From an uncultured Chloracidobacterium sp. (GTDB taxonomy: Bacteria > Acidobacteriota > Blastocatellia > Pyrinomonadales > Pyrinomonadaceae), in assembly GCA_936914845.1 (NCBI GenBank), contig CAKZGE010000004.1, forward strand, positions 186,001-250,000: a DNA stretch of 64,000 bases, written 5' to 3'. The translations under genes and the position numbers were made by a program. The notes under the pieces were generated by a model. It searched no databases. It was not told the DNA's origin and was given only the letters and a program-made list of their open reading frames with translations. Positions 1 to 8,581 of this stretch are shown here, one piece after another. The first letter of the stretch is position 1, and each line of letters begins with the position of its first letter.

Positions 1-2125
1 AGCCCGGAGGCGAGCCTTTTAGGCTGGAGACGGTATGAGCTTCCTGATATTCGCTCATATTGATCGAGATCAGATTGCGTTCGCCGCCATAAAGCGAATC
101 GGCCAATGCCAAAGCCGTCTCGGTTTTACCGACGCCGCTGGTGCCGACAAGCAGAAATACGCCGATCGGGCGTTTGGGGTCGGTCAGCCCCGCACGGGCT
201 GTGCGGATACGCTGGGAGATGGCTTCAAGGGCGTGATTTTGTCCTAGAACGCGTTCAGCAAGGGTCTTGTCCAAGTTCAGAACGGCGTGTATCTCATCGG
301 CGACCATTTTGCCGATCGGGATGCCGGTCCAGCCGGAGATGACCTCGGCGACGATCTGTGCATTAACGACCGGTGCCATCAACGGATCTTCGCCCTGAAC
401 TTCCTTGAGCTCAGCTTCGTAGCGTTTCAATTCTGAACGCAAAAAGTCTGCATCGACCGATTCGGCCGGCGCTGTATTTTCAGCGGCCGCGGGAGCTTCG
501 CCCTCGGCAACCTCCTCGGCAGAGACCTCGCCGACCTGCGGCTCACCGGCCGGAGCTGCGGCAGTAGCGGCGGCGGCCAGCTTTCCATCAAGACGCGAAG
601 CTTCCAGCTTTTGGCGAATGGTGCGGATCTTTGAGGTCAGATCTTTTTCTTTCTGCCATTGTTCATTGAGCTTTGCCAGCTGCTCTTCGGCTGCTGTTCG
701 CTTTGCCAATAGATCTTTAAGGCGTTCGTCGTGCCCGCCGCCGGTGACCTGTTCACGTTCGAGTGAATCGATCTCCGAAGTAAGATTCTGGATGCGGCGT
801 GTCGTATCTTCGACCGATGCCGGCGTTGCCCCTTGGCCGATAGCGACCTTGGCGCAGGCGGTGTCGAGCACCGAAACCGATTTATCGGGCAATTGACGGC
901 CGGTTATATAGCGGCTTGAAAGCTTGACGCATTCGACCACGGCATCATCTAAAATACGAACATTGTGGTGATCCTCCATCTTGCCCAGCAAGCCGCGCAT
1001 CATGGCAACTGCTTTTTCCTCGTCCGGTTCATCGACCTTGACGACATGAAAGCGGCGAGCAAGTGCGGCGTCTTTTTCGAAATACTTCTTGTATTCTGCC
1101 CAGGTCGTGGCTGCGATCGTGCGAAGTTCGCCGCGGGCCAGGGCAGGTTTCAAAAGGTTGGCGGCGTCATTTTGGCCGGCCGCACCGCCGGCTCCGATCA
1201 TCGTATGAGCTTCATCAATGAACAGAATAATGGGCTGCGGCGAAGATTTTACTTCGTCGATAACCGATTTTAGACGGTTTTCGAATTCACCTTTAACGCC
1301 TGCACCTGCTTGTAGAAGCCCGAGATCAAGCGTGCGGACGGCGACATTGCGGAGCGGTTCCGGAACGTCGCCCTCGGCGATACGTGCCGCAAAGCCTTCG
1401 ACAACGGCGGTTTTACCGACGCCCGCTTCACCGGTCAGGATCGGGTTGTTCTGGCGACGCCTGGTCAGGATATCCACGATCTGGCGGATCTCTAGGTCAC
1501 GCCCAAGTATCGGGTCGATCTTTCCGGCCTTGGCCTTGGCCGTCAGGTCTTCCGTGTATTGGTCAAGGGCTTTGGTTTTGCCCGGAACGCCGGTGGCAAC
1601 CGGTTCTCCGGCGACACCGCCAGTTTCGCCAAGTGCTTTTGCTTCACGAGCCTCGGACGAATCCGCGGTTATTTCCGGCAGCTGCGAGCTGAGCGATTCA
1701 ACAGAGATATGATCGAATTCTTTTGAGATGTCGCGAGCAATACGGGCAAATGAGCCTTCGGAAAGCAGGGCCAGCACCAGATGGCCGGAACGGACACGAG
1801 ATTCGCCAAAATCGACAGAGGCCAACAGCCAAGCGTCCTGTATCCATTTTGGGATGCGGTCGCTGAGGCCGGGCGTGCGGGTGTTGCCGCTCTTGAGCCG
1901 ATCAAGTGCGGTGGCGACATCTTTCGTCAGACGGTCCAGATTTACTTCGTAGTGACGAGCGATCTTGTGCAGGTCTGTGTCGTCCTGCTCCAATATCTTC
2001 GCCAAAATATGTTCGACCTCGACATCGTAGTTGGTTCGCGAAAGACAAAGTCCCGCTGCTCCTTCAAGAGCGTTTCGGGAAACATCGTTCAGCCGTGAGA
2101 CCAACGATTTCAAATTCAGATTCAT
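1..2125 (-). CDS. tssH: T6SS sheath-disassembly ATPase ClpV/TssH (C-terminus beyond the window)
   Basis: Hexameric AAA+ unfoldase that recycles contracted TssBC sheath in the cytoplasm. The frame is open from an ATG at 2125, preceded by a good AGGAG box (2134-2138), to the left edge, giving about 708 residues. Visible parts in order: a Clp N-terminal domain, a first Walker A (GEAGVGKT, near residue 231), a Walker B (FIDEAH), a coiled middle domain, a second Walker A (GTSGVGKT, near residue 658) and then the ClpB/ClpV motif reading AHTVSSLKGSPPG, where the window ends. The second Walker B, sensor 2 and C-terminal tail are outside. An Ala/Glu/Pro-rich stretch of roughly 45 residues (about 515-565) between the coiled region and AAA2 is unusual for ClpV. 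Position directly after tssG and a full set of tss genes favours ClpV over housekeeping ClpB. Confidence 0.95.
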   Translation of the reverse strand, partial: MNLNLKSLVSRLNDVSRNALEGAAGLCLSRTNYDVEVEHILAKILEQDDTDLHKIARHYEVNLDRLTKDVATALDRLKSGNTRTPGLSDRIPKWIQDAWLLASVDFGESRVRSGHLVLALLSEGSFARIARDISKEFDHISVESLSSQLPEITADSSEAREAKALGETGGVAGEPVATGVPGKTKALDQYTEDLTAKAKAGKIDPILGRDLEIRQIVDILTRRRQNNPILTGEAGVGKTAVVEGFAARIAEGDVPEPLRNVAVRTLDLGLLQAGAGVKGEFENRLKSVIDEVKSSPQPIILFIDEAHTMIGAGGAAGQNDAANLLKPALARGELRTIAATTWAEYKKYFEKDAALARRFHVVKVDEPDEEKAVAMMRGLLGKMEDHHNVRILDDAVVECVKLSSRYITGRQLPDKSVSVLDTACAKVAIGQGATPASVEDTTRRIQNLTSEIDSLEREQVTGGGHDERLKDLLAKRTAAEEQLAKLNEQWQKEKDLTSKIRTIRQKLEASRLDGKLAAAATAAAPAGEPQVGEVSAEEVAEGEAPAAAENTAPAESVDADFLRSELKRYEAELKEVQGEDPLMAPVVNAQIVAEVISGWTGIPIGKMVADEIHAVLNLDKTLAERVLGQNHALEAISQRIRTARAGLTDPKRPIGVFLLVGTSGVGKTETALALADSLYGGERNLISINMSEYQEAHTVSSLKGSPPG

Positions 2126-2209
2126 AACATCTCTCCTAAAAATCGGGTTTTGGGGGCTAACAGTTCCTATTTAATGAATACGTAATATTCAAACAAAAGC
2201 GACAAAAAA

Positions 2210-2239
2210 ATTATAACCGACGCGAAAAAGATCGGTCAG
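2210..2239 (-). promoter_or_regulatory. Candidate internal promoter for tssH
   Basis: Read on the minus strand, a perfect TATAAT (2210-2215) lies 18 nt downstream of CTGACC (2234-2239), which overlaps the tssG stop codon. The spacing suits a sigma-70 promoter but the -35 matches only 4 of 6 positions. It sits in the 110-bp gap before tssH and could give extra ClpV expression. This is inferred from sequence only. Confidence 0.35.
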
Positions 2240-3246
2240 GCGGCCTGCTGTAGAACGACCTGATCGTCGTCCTTGGCAAAAGGCTTCGTTTTAAGCCATG
2301 TTGTCCACCCCAAACGCGGTTTGCGGATGGCTCGTGTGGTCAACACCAAACTAGGTACCTGCTTGGCTTTCAACGAAAGCTTGATATCGAAATCAAATTC
2401 CGATCCGACCATGAATTCGCAGATCGACTTCGCCGATCTACTGGCCGAACCGACCGGCAAAAACGCCTGAAACTGAGCAAATGTTAGCGGTCCAAGCGTA
2501 ATGCGAAACTTCGATTGTTGTTCCCAGATACGGGTGCCGATGATCGAATTATAGCCGAGCTTGCTGTTTTGAACGCCGACCTTTGTATGATCTTCTTCCG
2601 TCAGGTCCAACCATTGACCGTAAAATTGCTCTACTTTTGCGTTGACGCCGAAATAATCGCTCAGGATGTTCTGCAGAGCGATCGCCGAATGCGGCTTTTG
2701 TCCGATCAGCCCCGTGTAGGGGAGAAGCGATTCGTCCTCGACACCCATGCGCCCGCGCAGGCCATCGGTACCGAGGCCGGCGAGATCAAAGAGATATGAT
2801 GTAAAAGATTCGTCGCCGCGTTCATAAGCCAGCGGAAAGCGATATTTTGCCCAAGCCCGGTAAAAGAGGGAAACGGCCCGGTGGGTGAAAATATCAAGAA
2901 ATTCCCACATTGAACGGTCGCGATGCCGAACGCGGTCAACGATCGTTTCGGTATAATGTACCGGCAAAACGCCATTAATGCCGGCCATTCCCATAAAATT
3001 GACGTGCATTTCGGCGATCGAACGTTCTAACCCCGGGATCTCAACGCTACGCAATTCCTGGATCTCGCTGGCGGGAAAATTGAGCGATACATGAGAGCGA
3101 AAACGCACGGCCTCTTCAGACGGCAAAGCATCGCGGCCAACCGTTTTCAGCTGTGGATTTATCTTCTCGATCAACCGCACCGCCTGAAAGAATTCGAACG
3201 GTGTCGGGTCGTCAAAGATTTGTTGGTCAAGTGGCTTTTTGCTCAA
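2236..3246 (-). CDS. tssG: T6SS baseplate subunit TssG
   Basis: Baseplate wedge component of the TssG (ImpH/VasB) family that works with TssE, TssF and TssK to nucleate the tail sheath. The product has 336 residues, normal for the family. It shows the TssG N-terminal pattern (FEFFQAVRLIEK), the RFRSHVSLNFPASEI segment and the central MGMAGINGVLPVHYTE motif. The start is a TTG at 3246 with an AAGGA box 8 nt upstream; that box overlaps the stop codon of tssF, so translation is probably coupled. The neighbours tssF (upstream) and tssH (downstream) support the call. Confidence 0.95.
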   Translation of the reverse strand: MSKKPLDQQIFDDPTPFEFFQAVRLIEKINPQLKTVGRDALPSEEAVRFRSHVSLNFPASEIQELRSVEIPGLERSIAEMHVNFMGMAGINGVLPVHYTETIVDRVRHRDRSMWEFLDIFTHRAVSLFYRAWAKYRFPLAYERGDESFTSYLFDLAGLGTDGLRGRMGVEDESLLPYTGLIGQKPHSAIALQNILSDYFGVNAKVEQFYGQWLDLTEEDHTKVGVQNSKLGYNSIIGTRIWEQQSKFRITLGPLTFAQFQAFLPVGSASRSAKSICEFMVGSEFDFDIKLSLKAKQVPSLVLTTRAIRKPRLGWTTWLKTKPFAKDDDQVVLQQAA

Positions 3247-3256
3247 GATCGATTCC

Positions 3257-5149
3257 TTAGATCAATATCTGTTCTCCGCTTCGGGTCGGAAACCGCTTAA
3301 CAATGTCTTCTCGCTGCTCTGTTCTGACAACCAATTGGTTGAAAGAATTAAGCGATGAATAGAGAGCCAAAAATCGTTCAAGGATACAGGCGAAAAGATA
3401 CATACCGCTGCCGACGAATTGTTCTTCGTCAAAGGTCAGCGTAGTTTCCATGCCGCGGACAAATCCGGCTCCGATGCGTCCGCCTACCTGTCTTACTACG
3501 CGTCGTGTCTCGATATTTTTGATCCCTAATATTTGATTTCTGATCACGGACGAATCATCAAAATTATAAAGCTGAAGTATTTCGCGCAAAGCTTCCGGTT
3601 CGCCATTTTCACTGTGTGTGATCGAAAGATAATTAAGGTTGAGATGCGATATCAAACGCCATTGGGCGGATCTTCGCTGCGGCGGCCGAATGGCTTCGGT
3701 CGGTTTGGTCAAACACCGGGCACGCGAAAGCAAGGCAGTGCCTTCTACATCGAAATCGCCTTCTTTTCCGCCGAAAGGCAGGCGGGCAGGCAGATTGCGG
3801 TTTGTACAGGTGGTTCTTACATGCAAGATCTCAGCCGGCGGCACGCGCGGATCGAAATTTGAATCGACCATCGACAGGTAGATCTCGGTGCCGTCATCAT
3901 TTTCCCGCTGAGAACCGCGGCGATTTGCATACCAAAACGCCTTTTCGGCTTTGTCGCCGTATGTGTGGCGAAGCGAATAGAAAGGTGCAAATTCTTTGGT
4001 CACATTCGTTCGCGGGTCGCTGGTGAACACTTGGTCGATCGAATAGACCTCGGTCGTCTTTTGCCGATGAACATCAGGGATAACGTGGTATTCGTATTTT
4101 TGCTGCGACAGATATATCGGCTCGGCGAGTTTCTGAAAAAGATTTACGATCGGCGTACAGCCCATGCGGAATGTTTCATTCATCACGGGTGCCGCCGGCG
4201 GCGAAATGTCTTTTAAGTGGATCAGAAGATCGAAATGGCTGCCGAACCGCTTATCGATCGCCTGGTCGAGGCCGTAAACGTCAAAGAAGAGAAATTTATA
4301 CGGGAACGCAAAATATTCTGACAGCAAGCGGTAGCCGCCGAAAGAGCGTTTGGTATAGGGCAAGATCGCCTCATCTTCGGAAAAACCGACCTGGCGGATG
4401 GATTCCGCCGCCGGTACGAAAACCGGATCAGGCAGGCGTAGCTGAAAGTCCGTCAGCGTCTTCATCGTGGCGTGGTTCAGCGGTGCTTCTTTCGGCCGAA
4501 ATTCCACGCGGGTAGAATGGTTGAAGATTATCTCATATAAAGGAAATACCAATTGCGGGTCGCCATCCAGATAGAAACGCAGATGGTCCGGCCTTTCGGG
4601 GCTGCCGGCGATCTTCATCTCGTGCAGGTTAGCATCGCCGAAACACCGCATACTGATGCGGATGTAGGCGTCGCTTAAAAGCCCGCGGGCGTTTTTTGGT
4701 GCCGGAGATTCAAGAGCAGCCGAAAGTATCTCGATCGGATACAGGTCAACGTCGTATGCCGTTTGAAATTGACACGGGCTGCCGTCGATCGGCCGTGAAT
4801 TGAGCTTGGAGCCTTTTTCGACCCGCTGTACATTGGTCAGCTTATCGCTGGGCATTCCCGAGTTCATCTGAGCAATTGCCATTGACGGGATCGGGGCCAG
4901 GAAATGCGGATAGAGAATATTCAGGAAAGATTCGGTGATCTCCGGAAATTCATCTTCGATCTTTAGGTTGACACGGCCGGTTAGAAAAGCGAATGCTTCG
5001 ACCATGCGTTCGACATGCGGATCTTCGACCTTTTCTTCGTCGAGCAGCAGCCGTGATGCGATCTTTGGGTATTTTCGGGCAAACTCCGCCCCCATCTTTC
5101 GCAAAAAGACGAGTTCGCGTTCGTAATGGCCTAGCAATTCGTCGCGCAT
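3257..5149 (-). CDS. tssF: T6SS baseplate subunit TssF
   Basis: Largest baseplate wedge protein (ImpG/VasA family, usually about 580-640 residues; here 630). The N-terminus LLGHYERELVFLRKMGAEFARKYPKIASRL and the following VERMVEAFAFLTGRVNLKIEDEFPE region are diagnostic of TssF. Near the C-terminus comes RVGGRIGAGFVRGMETTLTFDEEQF-like sequence, followed by the typical ASLNSFNQLVVRT-type end. It lies between tssE and tssG, with 10 bp to the tssG start. The ribosome site is weak (GGAAT), so expression may depend on coupling within the operon. Confidence 0.95.
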   Translation of the reverse strand: MRDELLGHYERELVFLRKMGAEFARKYPKIASRLLLDEEKVEDPHVERMVEAFAFLTGRVNLKIEDEFPEITESFLNILYPHFLAPIPSMAIAQMNSGMPSDKLTNVQRVEKGSKLNSRPIDGSPCQFQTAYDVDLYPIEILSAALESPAPKNARGLLSDAYIRISMRCFGDANLHEMKIAGSPERPDHLRFYLDGDPQLVFPLYEIIFNHSTRVEFRPKEAPLNHATMKTLTDFQLRLPDPVFVPAAESIRQVGFSEDEAILPYTKRSFGGYRLLSEYFAFPYKFLFFDVYGLDQAIDKRFGSHFDLLIHLKDISPPAAPVMNETFRMGCTPIVNLFQKLAEPIYLSQQKYEYHVIPDVHRQKTTEVYSIDQVFTSDPRTNVTKEFAPFYSLRHTYGDKAEKAFWYANRRGSQRENDDGTEIYLSMVDSNFDPRVPPAEILHVRTTCTNRNLPARLPFGGKEGDFDVEGTALLSRARCLTKPTEAIRPPQRRSAQWRLISHLNLNYLSITHSENGEPEALREILQLYNFDDSSVIRNQILGIKNIETRRVVRQVGGRIGAGFVRGMETTLTFDEEQFVGSGMYLFACILERFLALYSSLNSFNQLVVRTEQREDIVKRFPTRSGEQILI

Positions 5150-5270
5150 CTATTCAATTCCAATCAAAAAAACTTTTCGCCAATGCGGTGAACGGGCTTC
5201 GCGGCAACGGGCTGAAACCTTGATTATTTCACACTTTACACAGATATAAAAACAAAATCTGCGGCAAGGA

Positions 5271-5756
5271 TCATTTTTCCTGAACCGAAAATTCGCCGCT
5301 CGCCAGTTGCAGCACCGTATCGAAAATGATCGGTTCCGGTGCCGGCTCAACATCCAGTGTCGCCTTTATCCGAAAAACCAGTTGTCGATCGACGTTGCTG
5401 ATCGGTTCAAGCGTTACATTCACATCCAAAAACCGAGGCTCAAAATATTCTACAGCCAGCCTGATCGCATCCGTGATGCGTTCGCGTTCGTTCCAATCAT
5501 TGACCGCCAGGCCGGTAAAATCCGGTAAACCGTATTGCAGAACCGAACGCCGCAGCTCTTCCAACCGCTCATCCAGTTCGACGACCTGAGCACGGCTGTT
5601 AAGCAGCCATTCCATATCGCGGCGAACGGCGTTCTTTAATTCTTCCATATTACGCAGACGCGATTTAGGAGCTTCGCGTGTATTCTGCGGATCCATATCT
5701 ATCAAGCGATCGAAGACGGAAGGCGTAATATTTACATCAGTATTAAAGATGGCCAT
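5271..5756 (-). CDS. tssE: T6SS baseplate subunit TssE (gp25-like)
   Basis: TssE is the gp25-like baseplate protein that contacts the first sheath ring. The 161-residue product has the family features: an N-terminal SVFDRLID segment, an SRLRNMEELKNAVRRDMEWLLNSR region that includes the conserved DMEWLLN-type motif, and a C-terminal gp25 fold with the sequence YEFEPR-like (here VEYFEPRFLDVNVTL). Length is typical. It follows hcp after about 97 bp containing two stem-loops, so it may be transcribed by read-through from the upstream genes at a lower level than hcp. Confidence 0.93.
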   Translation of the reverse strand: MAIFNTDVNITPSVFDRLIDMDPQNTREAPKSRLRNMEELKNAVRRDMEWLLNSRAQVVELDERLEELRRSVLQYGLPDFTGLAVNDWNERERITDAIRLAVEYFEPRFLDVNVTLEPISNVDRQLVFRIKATLDVEPAPEPIIFDTVLQLASGEFSVQEK

Positions 5757-5783
5757 ACCTTGGATATTTTAGCCCTAAAAGGT

Positions 5784-5845
5784 GAAACTAACCACCTGCG
5801 TGAACAGATGGTTAGTTTCGATAGTAGCCGATATTTTATTATCGG
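5784..5845 (-). terminator. Two stem-loops after hcp (terminator or attenuator)
   Basis: A perfect 11-bp inverted repeat (5784-5794 with 5809-5819, 14-nt loop) is followed on the minus strand by ACCTTTTAGG, so it could act as a partial Rho-independent terminator. A second 6-bp hairpin (5828-5833 with 5840-5845) lies closer to the hcp stop. Together they could end or stabilise most hcp transcripts and let a minority continue into tssE. Confidence 0.6.
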
Positions 5846-5853
5846 AGCAAAGT

Positions 5854-6342
5854 TTAGACAGCGTTTCCGACTTTCTGGTCGTATTTGACTGTTCCGACGC
5901 TTTCCAGACCGCCGGTAGCGTTCTGCTTGAAGTATTCCCACTGAGCCGTAGCAGCTTCCATCGAGAACGATTCGAAACCTTCCGAACCTTCGCTGCGTGA
6001 ACCCGACCAACCGGTGATGTAAACTTCCGTCAACAGAGCACTGCGGTATTTCTGAGCACCGCCTTCGTCGCCGGTCTGCTTGAGGTAGTGGATCTCAACC
6101 GTATCAAAGTGCTTACCGCAGGTACCTTTCTTGATGATCTCCGGCGTATGGGCACCTTCTTTAGCGGTGAAGGTGAAGTTGCTGAGGTTCGATTTACCAG
6201 CCGATGAACCGGTACCCGAAGCGGTTGAACCCGGCGAGCTCAGACCTTCTGAGAAGCTAAGGATCTCGATCCAGCCGTCGTGGTCTTTGACCGTTGATTC
6301 ACCCGTGATGCCATTTGAAAATTTGATTAAGATATCAGCCAT
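5854..6342 (-). CDS. hcp: T6SS tube protein Hcp (TssD)
   Basis: Hcp forms the stacked hexameric rings of the inner tube that is expelled with its cargo. The 162-residue protein begins MADILIKFSNGITGESTVKDHDGWIEILSFSEG, matching the Hcp family start, and contains the FTFTAKEGAHTPEIIKKG-type lattice segment. The ATG at 6342 has an AAAAGGAG box, among the best in the locus, consistent with high expression. It sits between tssC and tssE and is flanked by stable stem-loops on both sides, which is unusual for this operon where other genes are closely packed. Confidence 0.97.
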   Translation of the reverse strand: MADILIKFSNGITGESTVKDHDGWIEILSFSEGLSSPGSTASGTGSSAGKSNLSNFTFTAKEGAHTPEIIKKGTCGKHFDTVEIHYLKQTGDEGGAQKYRSALLTEVYITGWSGSRSEGSEGFESFSMEAATAQWEYFKQNATGGLESVGTVKYDQKVGNAV

Positions 6343-6405
6343 TGTCGTTTTCTCCTTTTATATCCTGATTAAGTTCCTTCGAAATTTTTATCTCTTTAAC
6401 CGATC

Positions 6406-6433
6406 GTGTGAGGCTTTTTTTCAAGCCCCACAC
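6406..6433 (-). other. Stem-loop upstream of hcp
   Basis: A 10-bp stem with one G-U pair (6406-6415 with 6424-6433) closes an 8-nt A-rich loop in the 160-bp tssC-hcp gap. No U-tract follows on the minus strand, so it is more likely an RNA processing or stabilising element than a terminator. A second A/T-rich hairpin candidate lies near 6475-6500, just after the tssC stop. Confidence 0.55.
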
Positions 6434-6502
6434 TCGGCTTCATTCACTAGACGTTCCTTTCAGAAACCTTTTGCGAAAAAAAATAAAATATTTTTTCCGC
6501 TA

Positions 6503-7990
6503 TTACTTCGCCTGCTTTGGAAGGTCAGCAACCAACCGCAGCGAGACGGAAAGTTCGTCGAGCTGGAAGTGCGGGCGAAGGAATGCTACCGCTCGGTAGG
6601 CACCCGGTTTGCCCGGAACTTCTACAACGTCCACACGAGCTTCGCGCAGCGGGCGGGCAGCCTTTGCGGCCGGGCTCGCTGTATCGCTGGCCAGAACGTA
6701 ATTGGCGATCCAGCGATTAAGGAAGTTCGTTGCATCTTCACGCGACATAAAGCTGCCGATCTTATCACGCACCATCGATTTCAGATAGTGAGCGAAACGG
6801 GAAACAGCCATGATGTACTGAAGCTGGGTTGACAGGCGAGCATTGGCATTGGCCGCATCCGTGTCATATTTTTTGGCCTTATTGGCCGATTGGGCCGCAA
6901 AGAAAGCGGCGTAGTCGGTTCCCTTGCAGTGAACCAGCGGAATGAATCCGTTGTCGGCGAATTCTTTTTCACGACGGTCTGTAATGGCGACCTCGGTCGG
7001 ACATTTCATCGCGATCTCGCCCTCATCGGTGGCAAACGTGTGCGTCGGCAGTCCATCGACCAAGCCGCCGCCTTCTACGCCGCGGATGGCAACGCACCAG
7101 CCGTGCATCGAAAAAGCTTCGGTAAGACGAACGCCGAGAGCATAGGCCGCATTGCCCCACAGGTATTTCTTGTGGTTGGTGCCGTCAACATCTTCTTCGT
7201 AGTTGAAGGTTTCGGTCGGGCGGGTCGCCGCACCGTAAGGTTCACGCATCAGAACGTGCGGCATTGTGAGGCCGACATAGCGAGAATCTTCTGATTCGCG
7301 GAAGCTGCGCCATTTCATATATTCCGTCCGGTCGAAGATCTTTGAGATGTCGCGAACCTCGGTCATATCGGCGAACTCATCCCAACCGAACATTCCGGCC
7401 GAAGCGGCACTAAAGAACGGTGCGTGGGCGGCGGCGGCAACCTGCGAGATATTTTCCAGCAGAGCCATATCCTGCGGGTGGTTGCCGAATTCGAAATCGC
7501 CGATCAGTGCTCCGAAAGGGGCACCACCGAATGTGCCGTATTCTTCTTCATAGATCTTTTTGAACAGCGAAGACTGGTCAAATTCCAAAGCGCGTTCAAA
7601 ATCCTTAAGCAGGTCTTTTTTCGTGACGCTCATTACACGGATCTTCTGCTGCGAACTGGTCAGCGTATTTTTGACCAGATAATGCAATCCGCGCCAAGAA
7701 CCTTCCAGCTTTTGAAAATCTTCGTGGTGCATGATCTCGTTCAGCTGGGCGGAAAGCAGACGGTCGATCTCTGCGATGCGTGAATTGATCGTCAGGTCCA
7801 TGTTCTTTGACATGGTCATTTCGCCGCTCATGACCTGGCCGACGAATTCTGCGATCATATCCTTAGCGCTTTCTTTTTGAAACTCGTCGCGTGCCATACG
7901 GCCTTCGGTCAATATTTTGTCCAAAAGCCCGCCTTCCGCGGCCTGTTCCTGTGTTTCTACAACAGCTTCTTTTTCTTGTTGCTTTGCCAT
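6503..7990 (-). CDS. tssC: T6SS contractile sheath large subunit TssC
   Basis: Large sheath subunit (VipB family) that polymerises with TssB around the Hcp tube. The 495-residue length is standard. Recognisable segments are KLEGSWRGLHYLVKNT, the GTFGGAPFGALIGDFEF region, the RTEYMKWRSFRESEDSRYVGLTMPHVLMREPYG block and the C-terminal DKIGSFMSREDATNFLNRWI stretch. An acidic, Glu-rich N-terminus of about 20 residues precedes the core. It begins 8 bp after tssB, as usual for tssBC pairs. Confidence 0.97.
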   Translation of the reverse strand: MAKQQEKEAVVETQEQAAEGGLLDKILTEGRMARDEFQKESAKDMIAEFVGQVMSGEMTMSKNMDLTINSRIAEIDRLLSAQLNEIMHHEDFQKLEGSWRGLHYLVKNTLTSSQQKIRVMSVTKKDLLKDFERALEFDQSSLFKKIYEEEYGTFGGAPFGALIGDFEFGNHPQDMALLENISQVAAAAHAPFFSAASAGMFGWDEFADMTEVRDISKIFDRTEYMKWRSFRESEDSRYVGLTMPHVLMREPYGAATRPTETFNYEEDVDGTNHKKYLWGNAAYALGVRLTEAFSMHGWCVAIRGVEGGGLVDGLPTHTFATDEGEIAMKCPTEVAITDRREKEFADNGFIPLVHCKGTDYAAFFAAQSANKAKKYDTDAANANARLSTQLQYIMAVSRFAHYLKSMVRDKIGSFMSREDATNFLNRWIANYVLASDTASPAAKAARPLREARVDVVEVPGKPGAYRAVAFLRPHFQLDELSVSLRLVADLPKQAK

Positions 7991-7998
7991 AGTGCTAT

Positions 7999-8511
7999 CT
8001 ACTCCTTACCTTCCAGTCCCAACGAATCGCTAAGCTCTTTTTGCTTATCGGCATTGGCAATGATGTCTTCGAGCATGGTTTCGAGTTTTTCGTTGCCGTC
8101 GAGTTTCGAACGAAGATCGGCCAGTTTTTTACGGGCTTCGACCAATTTGCGAAGCGGTTCTACCTGTTGAACCACGTTATCCGGTTCGAAATCTTCAATG
8201 TTGTTGAATTTAAGCTCAACACCCATTTTGCTGCCGTCATCCTGCAGTTTGTTTTCGGTGGTATAAGCGAGACGAGGCTTCATGCCGGCCATGACCTGAT
8301 TGAAGTTATCAGGGTCGATCTCGACGAATTTGCGATTTTTGAGTGCCGGAAGCGGATCTTCGGGCTTGCCGACGAAATCGCCCATAACACCGACCACGAA
8401 GGGTAATTCCTTCAGCTCGATCGCTCCGCCGACTTCCACATCATAAGTGATCTGAACTCGCGGCGGGCGGACGCGGTCGATCTTGTGCTGTAAACTTTCT
8501 TTTCTAGCCAT
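7999..8511 (-). CDS. tssB: T6SS contractile sheath small subunit TssB
   Basis: Small sheath subunit (VipA family). The 170-residue product starts MARKESLQHKIDRVRPPRVQITYDVE and carries the conserved ELPFVVGVMGDFVG segment and the FNNIEDFEPDNVV motif that ends the sheath core. The charged helical C-terminus (KLETMLEDIIANADKQKELSDSLGL) is the region that TagJ or ClpV could reach in related systems. An AGGAG-like site (in the sequence AAAGGAGAAAAG) lies upstream of the ATG. Confidence 0.97.
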   Translation of the reverse strand: MARKESLQHKIDRVRPPRVQITYDVEVGGAIELKELPFVVGVMGDFVGKPEDPLPALKNRKFVEIDPDNFNQVMAGMKPRLAYTTENKLQDDGSKMGVELKFNNIEDFEPDNVVQQVEPLRKLVEARKKLADLRSKLDGNEKLETMLEDIIANADKQKELSDSLGLEGKE

Positions 8512-8581
8512 TGACTTTTCTCCTTTCGCTTTTAATTTGCTGTACCTATTTATTACCTTGATCTAAAACTATGCTACGCGT

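Noticed and set aside
6131..6832. Plus-strand ORF of 233 codons.
   Set aside because: It is antisense to hcp and the end of tssC, both certain genes; no ribosome site or domain.
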